Below, piece after piece: positions 6,341 through 11,683 of a stretch of DNA of 15,283 nucleotides. Every line of letters begins with the position of its first letter. Within the stretch, counting starts at the first letter, position 1. Made by a program: the position numbers and the translations under genes. The notes beneath the pieces are model-generated. The model saw only the letters and a program-made list of their open reading frames with translations. It ran no database searches and was not told the origin of the DNA. Source of the DNA: Chloroflexota bacterium (GTDB lineage: Bacteria; Chloroflexota; UBA6077); contig JAJZQR010000117.1 of NCBI GenBank assembly GCA_021806765.1, positions 1-15,283 on the forward strand, written 5' to 3'.

Positions 6341-6355
6341 ACCTGCTCCAGACGG

Positions 6356-6364
6356 ATTATATCA
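6356..6364 (-). promoter_or_regulatory. Extended -10 promoter of the two-component operon
   Basis: On the minus strand the sequence reads TGaTATAAT, a perfect extended -10. No good -35 hexamer lies at the usual distance. The predicted start is near 6349, giving a leader of about 83 nt before the TTG start at 6266. Confidence 0.55.
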
Positions 6365-6417
6365 GGAGGTGGTGAAGAAGCTGTGAAGGGGGAGGGGCAG
6401 GGGTGGGGGTGGAACGG

Positions 6418-7734
6418 TTAGTACTCCACCGGCGTCCCCGGTGGGACCATCTGCACCCAGATCTTCCCGGGGTTCATCAGTACCGGCTTGCCGCCGGCGT
6501 CGTACCACTCGGTGACGTCGCCGTAGGAGGCTTTGCGCCAGGTGCCCTCGGTGACGGCGCCATCCCGGAAGTAGAGGGCTTTGCCCTTGCCGATCTGCGT
6601 CATGTCCAGCCGGCCCACACTGTCGATCACCCACGCGTTGACGAACTGGATCACCACGTTCCTGGGAGCCACCTGCTCCTCCGTATCGGCATCCTTGTGG
6701 GGCAGCCCGTCCATGAAGCGGTGATAGATCCGGTCCTCGGGCGAGTACTCGTAGTCCACCCGATAATCGGGGGCGTACTGGATGGAGATCTTGCTGGCCT
6801 CCTGGCCTGGAATCGGTTCGGGGTCGGTGCGGAACTGGAACCCCGCCGTGGAGCCGGGTTTAACCCTCCGGACCTTCTCCAGGGTGGAGCGGAGCAGGGC
6901 GGTACTGGTGTAGGCGTTGTGAGGAGCGGGGCGGCTGTCGATCCTCCAGAACCCCGGGTCCCCCCGGATCTCGTCCAGGTCGGTGATGCCGGTTGCCTGC
7001 AGGGCGTCGTAGGCCTGGGGACTCCAGCCGATGTGGACGAAGGAGGCGTTGTATTCGGCAGCCAGGTACACGAAGTAGTGGCGGGCGCTCCGAATGGGAC
7101 CGATGGCCTCGGCCTGCCCGTCGATGTAGATGGCCATGAAGCGGCTGATCCCGCCCTCTACCAGGGCCTCGTAGACTATGTCGGCTCTGGCCAATCCCGA
7201 CTGAGGTCTGGCGTCCACGAAGTTCTCCACCACAACGGCCAGCGGGCAGAAGGGGGCCTTGGGGATCGGCGGCAGCGTGGCGGTGGGCTCCGGTGGCGGG
7301 GGTAGCTCCACCGATAGCTGCTTCGTCTCATCGGGCGAGAGGAAGATGCTGGTCCGGTACAACTGCCGGTCCGCGAGGGAGAGCGCCACCTGGTGGTTGC
7401 CCGAGCCCAGATTCTCGACCAGTAGTGGGGTCTTGCCCCGCTCCATCCCGTCCACTGAGACGGTGGCTCCTTCCGGCTTGCTCTCCAGGGCCAGACTGGC
7501 GGGGAGGGGGGCAGCGGTGCTCTCCGGAGTCGGGGTGGCAGCGGGCCGGCCCGCTGCCACTGCCGGCGTTGCTCCGGCTCCCGAGGAGCCCTGGGGCGTG
7601 GATCGAGCCCAGGTGGCTACCGCGACGATGGCCAGCAGGAGGACGATGCCGGCGATGGTGATGATCCTGCCGGTGGTTCCAGTCAAGGCGGGTCCGCCGC
7701 GGGATCGGTCCGGCGGTGGTGGCTGGCAGCACAT
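6418..7734 (-). CDS. Membrane-anchored PEGA-DUF3048 (YerB-like) protein
   Basis: This gene encodes 438 aa from ATG 7734, which has GGGAGG 7 nt upstream. A start at 7818 would add 28 residues but lacks a ribosome site and lies on a TATAAT. The order is as follows: cytoplasmic MCCQPPPPDR tail, membrane helix about 24-42, Ala/Pro/Thr-rich linker to about 78, PEGA domain about 79-146 (LESKPEGATVSVDG, GKTP, PGNHQ-type SGNHQVALSL), and Pro-rich spacer. DUF3048 follows at about 161-292 (PLAVVVEN, ARPQSGLARADIVYEALVEGGISRF, GPIRSARHYF), with its C-terminal domain at about 318-434 (VIQFVNAWV, EGTWRKA). The bulk is outside the membrane. DUF3048 proteins such as B. subtilis YerB are envelope proteins of unclear role. 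PEGA domains are beta-sandwiches of surface proteins. The gene is transcribed alone, upstream of the two-component operon. Confidence 0.92.
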   Translation of the reverse strand: MCCQPPPPDRSRGGPALTGTTGRIITIAGIVLLLAIVAVATWARSTPQGSSGAGATPAVAAGRPAATPTPESTAAPLPASLALESKPEGATVSVDGMERGKTPLLVENLGSGNHQVALSLADRQLYRTSIFLSPDETKQLSVELPPPPEPTATLPPIPKAPFCPLAVVVENFVDARPQSGLARADIVYEALVEGGISRFMAIYIDGQAEAIGPIRSARHYFVYLAAEYNASFVHIGWSPQAYDALQATGITDLDEIRGDPGFWRIDSRPAPHNAYTSTALLRSTLEKVRRVKPGSTAGFQFRTDPEPIPGQEASKISIQYAPDYRVDYEYSPEDRIYHRFMDGLPHKDADTEEQVAPRNVVIQFVNAWVIDSVGRLDMTQIGKGKALYFRDGAVTEGTWRKASYGDVTEWYDAGGKPVLMNPGKIWVQMVPPGTPVEY

Positions 7735-7816
7735 GAAGATGCCTCCCTGGGGGTTGGACTGGTGCGCCAGGACACGGGTCGAGGGAACTGAACCAAGGGT
7801 CGAGCCTATCAGCCCC

Positions 7817-7822
7817 ATTATA
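7817..7822 (-). promoter_or_regulatory. Possible -10 of the DUF3048 gene
   Basis: The minus strand reads TATAAT here, about 80 bp upstream of the chosen ATG at 7734. The -35 region is poor: TTGACC lies only 7 bp upstream, which is too close. The box supports the shorter start of the gene but is not conclusive. Confidence 0.3.
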
Positions 7823-7895
7823 GGGACGGGGTCAAGGGGGAGGATGGAGCTGTGGTCTCGACGCCACCCGTCGGGTGCAGTATGATTCCGCCGCT

Positions 7896-8933
7896 ATGGC
7901 TGCATCCCCACGTGCCAACTGGATATATCTCTTCCACGGCGAGGACGACCTCTCCTCCCGCGAGGCGGTCCAGGGCCTGATGGCCCGAATGAAGGACTCC
8001 CCCCTGTGGGAGTACAATGTCGCCTCCTTCGATGGGGAGAAGCTGGTGCTGTCCGAGCTGGTGGGTCTCTGCCAGACGGTCCCCTTCATCGCGGACAAGC
8101 GGCTGGTGGTGGTGACCAATCTTCTCTCCCGATTGGGGGATTCGGGCCGGGACAGCGGGCGCGACGAACCGAAGCAGGAGCGGGCACCCCGAGGGAGCAA
8201 GAAGGCCCTGCTGGAGGGACTCCTGGGGTTTCTTCCCTCGGTCCCCGAGTTCTGCCGGCTGGTCTTCCTGGAGGAGCAGTTGATCCCCGAGAAGGACGCG
8301 ATCCTCCAGGCGATCCGGAAGCTGGGGGGCTACGTCAAAGCCCACCGTCTGGAGGAGGGTGGCGTAGCGGGCTGGATCCGGGCCAGGGCTCCCAGGATCG
8401 GATGCAGGATCTCGCCCGAGGGCGTGGAGGAGCTGGCGGCGGCGGTGGGGCCCAACGCCCGGCTGCTGAACAGCGAGATGGTGAAGCTGGCGACCTACTG
8501 CTCGGATCGACCCATCTCCCGGGAAGACGTGCGGGAGCTGGTGGCCGACGCTCGGAAGGCCAACGTTTTCGCCATGGTAGATGCCGTGGGGCTGCGCCAG
8601 CCGGAGGCGGCACTGAGGGAGTTGCGGAAGCTGCTATCGGAAGGCGACCATCCCCTGAGGGTGATGGCCATGGTGGTGCGTCAGTTCCGGCTGCTGATCC
8701 AGGTGAAGGAGCTATCCGAGGCTGGGGCTTCACCGGACGAGATCGCCCGAAAGGCGGGAGCGCCCTTCCGGGGGGTCTCCAACCTCCAGCGGCAGGCCCG
8801 CAACTTCAGCTTCCAGCAGTTGGAGCGGGTGTACCGGCAACTGCTGGATTACGACATCCAGGTGAAGACCGGTGCCAGGGATGCCGAGGCGGCCCTGGAA
8901 CTGCTGATAGCCGAGTTGCTCAGAGCTGCCTGA
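7896..8933 (+). CDS. holA: DNA polymerase III subunit delta (clamp-loader)
   Basis: This gene encodes 345 aa from ATG 7896; an in-frame GTG at 7875 would add seven residues, and neither start has a clear ribosome site. The N-terminus WIYLFHGEDDLSSREAV matches the delta-subunit start, as do the conserved segments ADKRLVVV, LVFLEE, GPNARLLNSEMVKLATY, VFAMVDAVGLRQPEAALRELRKLL, HPLRVMAMVVRQFRLLIQ and the C-terminal DYDIQVKTGARDAEAALELLIAEL. Delta is the clamp-opening subunit of the replicative clamp loader. The three-domain layout (AAA+-like fold, lid, C-terminal collar) fits the length. A charged insert near residues 80-102 (GDSGRDSGRDEPKQERAPRG) is probably a flexible loop. The 3' end overlaps convergent lexA by 14 bp. 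Confidence 0.95.
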   Translation: MAASPRANWIYLFHGEDDLSSREAVQGLMARMKDSPLWEYNVASFDGEKLVLSELVGLCQTVPFIADKRLVVVTNLLSRLGDSGRDSGRDEPKQERAPRGSKKALLEGLLGFLPSVPEFCRLVFLEEQLIPEKDAILQAIRKLGGYVKAHRLEEGGVAGWIRARAPRIGCRISPEGVEELAAAVGPNARLLNSEMVKLATYCSDRPISREDVRELVADARKANVFAMVDAVGLRQPEAALRELRKLLSEGDHPLRVMAMVVRQFRLLIQVKELSEAGASPDEIARKAGAPFRGVSNLQRQARNFSFQQLERVYRQLLDYDIQVKTGARDAEAALELLIAELLRAA

Positions 8934-9549
8934 TCACCGCGACGACCTTACCCTGGACCCTCAGCTCTCCGGGAGCCACGTAGATCGGCTCCATGGTGGC
9001 GTTGGCCGGCTGCAGCCGAATGCGGTCCCTCTCTCGATACAACCGCTTGAGGGTGGCCCTACCTTCCGAGCTGGGACCGTCGGTGAGCAGCGCCACCACT
9101 ATGTCGCCGTCGTCGGCGCTCTCCTGAGGGCGGACCACCACCAGATCGCCGTCATCGATCAGGTCCTCGATCATCGATTTCCCCTTGACCCGCAGGGCGT
9201 AGCACCCCTCGTCGCAGAGCCGCGCGGAGACCTCCATCTCCTCCCTGTGGCCCTGCAGCGCCTCGATGGGTTCGCCGGCGGCGATCCTCCCCATGACGGG
9301 CACGGAGGTCGTGGTCGGGGAGCGGCGGGGGAACACTCCTGCCGCAAGCTCGATCCCCCGAGAGACGTCGGGATCCCTGCGTAGATGCCCCAACCGTTCC
9401 AGGGCTCTGAGGTTGTAGTCGACCACGGAGGTGGAGGAGATCCCGGCTTCCTGGCCGATCTCGCGGATGGTGGGGGGATAGCCGTGGCGTTGCTGGAATC
9501 GGGCTATGAAGTCGAGGATCCGTCGTTGTCGCTCGGAGAGTGGGCGCAT
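8920..9549 (-). CDS. lexA: LexA repressor, SOS response regulator
   Basis: This gene encodes 209 aa from ATG 9549, with GGAGG (9556-9560) 6 nt upstream. The N-terminal winged helix (1-65) has LSERQRRILDFI and PPTIREIGQEAGISSTSVVDYNL. The self-cleavage site is Ala91-Gly92 in GRIAAGEP. The catalytic dyad is Ser125 (KGKSMI, where many relatives have GDSMI) and Lys168 (ATLKRL). It represses DNA-damage genes until RecA-stimulated self-cleavage. Its own promoter carries a matching operator, so it should be autoregulated. Its 3' end overlaps the end of holA by 14 bp, with no space for a terminator between the two. Confidence 0.97.
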   Translation of the reverse strand: MRPLSERQRRILDFIARFQQRHGYPPTIREIGQEAGISSTSVVDYNLRALERLGHLRRDPDVSRGIELAAGVFPRRSPTTTSVPVMGRIAAGEPIEALQGHREEMEVSARLCDEGCYALRVKGKSMIEDLIDDGDLVVVRPQESADDGDIVVALLTDGPSSEGRATLKRLYRERDRIRLQPANATMEPIYVAPGELRVQGKVVAVIRQL

Positions 9550-9577
9550 GACCGTCCTCCATCAAACAGAAAAAGCC

Positions 9578-9595
9578 GTAGAACGTTCGTTCTAC
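9578..9595. promoter_or_regulatory. LexA operator (SOS box) of lexA
   Basis: GTAGAACGTTCGTTCTAC is an 18-bp palindrome containing GAAC-N4-GTTC, the Gram-positive-type LexA box. It sits just downstream of the lexA -10, over the expected transcription start, where a bound repressor would block initiation. Confidence 0.88.
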
Positions 9596-9598
9596 AGC

Positions 9599-9628
9599 AT
9601 TCTAACCATCCACCGCAGCTATTGTCAA
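9599..9628 (-). promoter_or_regulatory. lexA promoter (TTGACA-18-TAGAAT)
   Basis: On the minus strand TTGACA (9628 to 9623) and TAGAAT (9604 to 9599) are 18 bp apart. The SOS box follows directly. The leader to the ATG at 9549 is about 45 nt. Confidence 0.75.
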
Positions 9629-9637
9629 GCCACCGCC

Positions 9638-9835
9638 GGCTTTGCTGAGATTGCACCATAAGGGGAAGCGGGCTTGATAAGGGTGAAGGGATGTGTCAGC
9701 AACTTGGGGACGGCTGCCTGGAAACCGTCATTCCCGCGGAAGCGGGAATGACGATGGGGTGCCCCACCCCTACAAAGGATTCCTTCCTGCGGCCGTCGCC
9801 AAGACGCTCCCTTATGGTGCAATTTCAGCGGCTTT
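9638..9835. mobile_element. MITE-like element with terminal inverted repeats and flanking duplication
   Basis: The left end at 9644-9670 begins GCTGAGATTGCACCATAAGG. The right end at 9805-9829 is its inverse, reading GCTGAAATTGCACCATAAGG on the other strand: 25-27 bp with one mismatch and a 2-nt gap. Both ends are flanked by the direct repeat GGCTTT (9638-9643 and 9830-9835; CGGCTTTG if shared bases are counted), as expected of a target-site duplication. The 186-bp interior codes for nothing convincing and holds a perfect hairpin at 9726-9753. It is a non-autonomous element needing a transposase from elsewhere. Its left end lies only 15 bp from the lexA -35, so it forms the upstream border of the lexA promoter. 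Confidence 0.7.
9726..9753. repeat. Perfect 12-bp hairpin CGTCATTCCCGC/GCGGGAATGACG
   Basis: Arms 9726-9737 and 9742-9753 enclose GGAA. The CGTCA and TGACG ends are shared with the element at 4178-4281, so both belong to one style of interspersed palindrome. It is located inside the MITE-like element. Confidence 0.75.
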
Positions 9836-10010
9836 GAGGTCCCCTGAGTTCCTGCTACTCCGCCACACAGATCCGGGTCTGTAGGGAGGGGCCCTGTGCC
9901 CCTCCGCCCGGCGAGCAATCGCGGGGACGGGCGGCAGGGCAGAGCGCCCTGCCCTACGTATCAAGACCGGATTGGCCGCGCACTAGTTCCACCGAGGTCC
10001 CCTGAACTCC
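9836..10010. repeat. 17-bp direct repeats flanking the three-stem element
   Basis: GAGGTCCCCTGAGTTCC (9836-9852) recurs as GAGGTCCCCTGAACTCC (9994-10010), matching at 15 of 17 positions. The pair brackets the three-stem palindromic element, as if flanking DNA was duplicated when it arrived. Confidence 0.5.
9881..9957. repeat. Three-stem palindromic element with GTAGGG/CCCTAC ends
   Basis: The segment begins GTAGGG (9881-9886) and ends CCCTAC (9952-9957). It folds into two arms, GGAGGGGC/GCCCCTCC (9885-9892 with 9898-9905) and GGCAGGGC/GCCCTGCC (9933-9940 with 9946-9953). A middle stem CCGCCCG/CGGGCGG (9904-9910 with 9928-9934) can also form. This is BIME- or MITE-like and carries no gene. 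Together with the MITE-like element it fills the lexA-rpsT space. Confidence 0.65.
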
Positions 10011-10024
10011 CGTCGAGGGCTCTC

Positions 10025-10306
10025 CTAGGCGGTGGCGGTCGCCTTCTCGGCCTTGGCCAGTCGCTTCATGAGTCGCGACTTTCGCCTGGCGGCTGCGTTC
10101 CGGTGGATGACCTTCTTGGTGGCAGCCTTATCCAGGGCGCTGACGGCGCTCCGCACGTCAGGCGCGGCCATTTCCAGCTGTCCGGCATCGACTTCGGCGC
10201 GCGCCTTCTTGACCAGGGTTTTCAGTTCAGTGCGAATGGGCTGATTCCGCTTTCGCTTCCGAGTGGCGACCCGGATCATCTTGATGGCAGACTTCGTGTT
10301 GGCCAA
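10025..10306 (-). CDS. rpsT: 30S ribosomal protein S20
   Basis: This gene encodes 93 aa: Lys/Arg-rich, helical, with the family start MANTKSAIKMIRVATRKRKRN and the central KKVIHRNAAARRKSRLMKRL that binds 16S rRNA. The length is normal for S20. The start codon is TTG (10306), preceded by GAGGTGA 4 nt away, and no ATG fits. E. coli rpsT also starts with UUG and is autogenously controlled, so the weak start may have a regulatory purpose. A TAGACA-17-TAACAT promoter about 120 bp upstream gives a leader of roughly 110 nt containing a CCAAC/GTTGG hairpin. It is a single-gene unit downstream of repeat-rich DNA. Confidence 0.96.
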   Translation of the reverse strand: MANTKSAIKMIRVATRKRKRNQPIRTELKTLVKKARAEVDAGQLEMAAPDVRSAVSALDKAATKKVIHRNAAARRKSRLMKRLAKAEKATATA

Positions 10307-10424
10307 CCTATCACCTCTCCCGCGGGGTTCCCTGCTTCACAAAACGGGCCCAGCGCCCCCTGCAGCCGCCTTACCCAGATCCAACTGCCGGCGTTGGGCC
10401 AGCCATTTCCTGTGGCAAAAACAG

Positions 10425-10453
10425 ATGTTACAGCAATCCCGCCTCTTTGTCTA
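10425..10453 (-). promoter_or_regulatory. Probable rpsT promoter (TAGACA-17-TAACAT)
   Basis: On the minus strand TAGACA (10453 to 10448) and TAACAT (10430 to 10425) are 17 bp apart. The expected start near 10418 lies downstream of the end of the preceding gene (10481), leaving a leader of about 110 nt for S20. Confidence 0.5.
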
Positions 10454-10480
10454 GCGTCGATCGCGGCTCGCGGGTGGCAC

Positions 10481-10885
10481 CTACCCCAGACTGGCGATGC
10501 CGGCCCTCACGGCCTCCTCGTCCTGCTCCGAGGTGCCTCCGCTTGCCCCGGCCGCTCCGACCACCCGACCATCGACCACGATGGTCAGGGCGCCCCGCCG
10601 GATGATGGTCCTGCCCTGGGTCATGGCCGCAACGCTGCTGAAGAACGCAGGGCCGGATTGGGATCGCTGCTCGATCTCGCCGCTACTCACCTGCCAGGCG
10701 GCCGCCGTGTAGGCCTTACCGGTGGCTATCTGGGGCGATAGGAAGGGCGCCCCGTCCATGCGGGACAGGTGAACCAGGTGTCCTCCCTCGTCGACCACCG
10801 CGATGCTGAGCTTGACCCCCATCTCCTGGGCCCGGGCTATGGCTCCCTCGACTATTCGCCTGGCTGTGGCTAGATCCAACGCCAT
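10481..10885 (-). CDS. GlcG/HbpS-family heme-binding-type protein
   Basis: This gene encodes 134 aa from ATG 10885, with AGGAGG (10894-10899) 8 nt upstream. The whole protein matches the GlcG/HbpS fold: AxxIVEGAIARAQEMG, SIAVVDEGGHLVHLSRMDGAP, SPQIATGKAYTAA, GGALTIVVDGxxxGAAGASGGTSEQDEE. Family members bind heme or corrinoid-like cofactors, or serve as accessory proteins in glycolate or diol metabolism. The actual ligand here is unknown. There is no signal peptide, so it is cytoplasmic, unlike Streptomyces HbpS. It follows a 47-aa gene by 24 bp and is probably co-transcribed with it. Confidence 0.9.
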   Translation of the reverse strand: MALDLATARRIVEGAIARAQEMGVKLSIAVVDEGGHLVHLSRMDGAPFLSPQIATGKAYTAAAWQVSSGEIEQRSQSGPAFFSSVAAMTQGRTIIRRGALTIVVDGRVVGAAGASGGTSEQDEEAVRAGIASLG

Positions 10886-10909
10886 CGTTCTCTCCTCCTA
10901 CAACTGCTG

Positions 10910-11053
10910 TTATGGCTGTACCAGCTGCAACCAGAGCCGCTCCTTCAGTTCCTCGTACCAGCGGCGGCCCTGCTCGCTCCACTCCCGTTCGGCCTCGGGG
11001 TCGGAAGGCGCGGGATCGGGAGGCCTTGTGTCTCTCGAAAGATTGTCCTTCAT
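10910..11053 (-). CDS. Small hydrophilic protein of 47 aa, unrecognised
   Basis: The frame runs from ATG 11053 to TAA at 10910-10912. A ribosome site GGGGGTGA lies 4 nt upstream, and an extended -10 (TGaTATACT) about 35 bp upstream. The product starts MKDNLSRDTRPPDPAPSDPE, a disordered Pro/Asp-rich part. It ends in a charged amphipathic helix with aromatic residues (EWSEQGRRWYEELKERLWLQL). The pattern of a Pro-rich tail plus a Trp/Tyr-bearing helix, a proper ribosome site, and a 24-bp gap to the GlcG/HbpS-like gene all favour a real gene. The function is unknown. A small partner or adaptor of its neighbour is possible but unproven. Confidence 0.65.
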   Translation of the reverse strand: MKDNLSRDTRPPDPAPSDPEAEREWSEQGRRWYEELKERLWLQLVQP

Positions 11054-11086
11054 GCGGTCACCCCCCCACCCAGCAGTTACGTCTCT

Positions 11087-11095
11087 AGTATATCA
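11087..11095 (-). promoter_or_regulatory. Extended -10 promoter of the small-protein operon
   Basis: The minus strand reads TGaTATACT. The predicted start is near 11080, giving a leader of about 27 nt before ATG 11053. No good -35 is present. It is divergent from the promoter at 11120-11147. Confidence 0.5.
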
Positions 11096-11119
11096 ACAAC
11101 CAGGCAGGGGGATAGTGTA

Positions 11120-11147
11120 TTGACAGCAGCGGCAAGAAGAGTATAGT
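11120..11147 (+). promoter_or_regulatory. Sigma70-type promoter (TTGACA-16-TATAGT)
   Basis: A consensus TTGACA (11120-11125) and TATAGT (11142-11147) are 16 bp apart. The predicted start near 11154 is some 280 nt upstream of the first start codon at 11438, so a long leader would be made. Confidence 0.7.
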
Positions 11148-11153
11148 AGGTCA

Positions 11154-11275
11154 CGTAGGAAGATGCTCTCTATAGCTTCTGCTATGGTGGTGGCGGCAGG
11201 TAGGACGCACCAACCGTTTGCGAGGAGAGCCTGCCCTTGGCGCCCGCCTGAGCCGCTCAGGCGGGCGCGCCGTTT
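11154..11275 (+). ncRNA. Structured leader or small RNA upstream of the -GG protein operon
   Basis: The RNA predicted from the promoter has three stems. The first is ATAGC/GCTAT (11172-11176 with 11181-11185, loop TTCT). The second is GGCAGG/CCTGCC (11195-11200 with 11230-11235), containing an inner CGCA/TGCG stem and purine-rich internal loops (TAGGA and AGGAGAG). The third is a perfect 13-bp stem with core CGCCCGCCTGAG/CTCAGGCGGGCG (11240-11252 with 11256-11268). Only GCCGTTTACC follows it, so termination would be weak. About 160 nt more separate this from the first gene. It may be a cis-regulatory attenuator or a free small RNA. It matches no riboswitch or housekeeping RNA that I can recall. 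Confidence 0.45.
11240..11268 (+). terminator. Strong 13-bp hairpin, possible attenuator
   Basis: This is a perfect GC-rich stem with a CCG loop at the end of the structured leader. The poor T-tract (TTT at 11272-11274) makes full termination doubtful. Partial termination or a processing/stability role is equally possible. Confidence 0.4.
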
Positions 11276-11437
11276 ACCGACCGGGAAGGGGGTGAGCCGG
11301 CAGTATCGGGCCTGCTTTCGTCGTTGGCCGTTGTTTAGCTACCTGGCCAGAGGCGCATCCGGTAGCCGCGACCGTTGGACCTGGAGAAGGGCCGGCGGCG
11401 CTAGTCGGAGTGGCATTTCTTGGCGGGAGGCAGAGAG

Positions 11438-11683
11438 ATGGGCAAGCTGCGAGTGCTATCGATCAAGGGCGATCGTACCGTTACGTGGGATCAGAAGCAG
11501 GCGGAGACTGGCGATCCCGAGGCTGAAGAGGCCGTGCGCGAGGCCGAGCGGATCTTCCAGGAGGCGCTGAGGAATGGCGCCGCCGCTTTTCGGGTGAGCA
11601 CCGGGACGCCAGCCACCAGGATAGATCGATTCGATCCGAAGGCGGACCAGATCGTGGTGGTGCCCAGGGTGGCTGGCGGATGA
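11438..11683 (+). CDS. 81-aa small protein with MoaD/ubiquitin-like -GG tail
   Basis: ATG 11438 has GGGAGG (11425-11430) 7 nt upstream and is preferred over an upstream TTG at 11420. The residue pattern suggests strand (KLRVLSI, 3-9), strand (DRTVTWD, 12-18), long helix (PEAEEAVREAERIFQEALRNG, about 27-47), strand (AAFRVST, 49-55), and final strand (QIVVVPRVAGG, 71-81). This order, the length (MoaD is 81 aa in E. coli) and the ending VVVPRVAGG resemble MoaD/ThiS/ubiquitin-like beta-grasp proteins, whose -GG end is adenylated by an E1-like enzyme. No E1, JAB peptidase or cofactor gene is in the window, so this is a hypothesis. The stop overlaps the next start as ATGA, so the two genes are translationally coupled. 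What is certain is only a conserved-looking small soluble protein. Confidence 0.85.
   Translation: MGKLRVLSIKGDRTVTWDQKQAETGDPEAEEAVREAERIFQEALRNGAAAFRVSTGTPATRIDRFDPKADQIVVVPRVAGG

Noticed and set aside
7735..7818. 28-residue N-terminal extension of the DUF3048 protein
   Set aside because: No ribosome site precedes ATG 7818, which overlaps a TATAAT, while ATG 7734 has GGGAGG at 7 nt and precedes the membrane helix properly.
8006..8983. Overlapping 325-aa frame within holA
   Set aside because: It is Gly/Arg/Ala-rich in a different phase of the same DNA, and holA is unmistakable.
11154..11437. T-box, RNase P RNA or a known riboswitch in the leader
   Set aside because: No T-box sequence (GGGTGGNACCGCG), no RNase P GAGGAAAGTCC core, and no aptamer consensus that I can recall is present.
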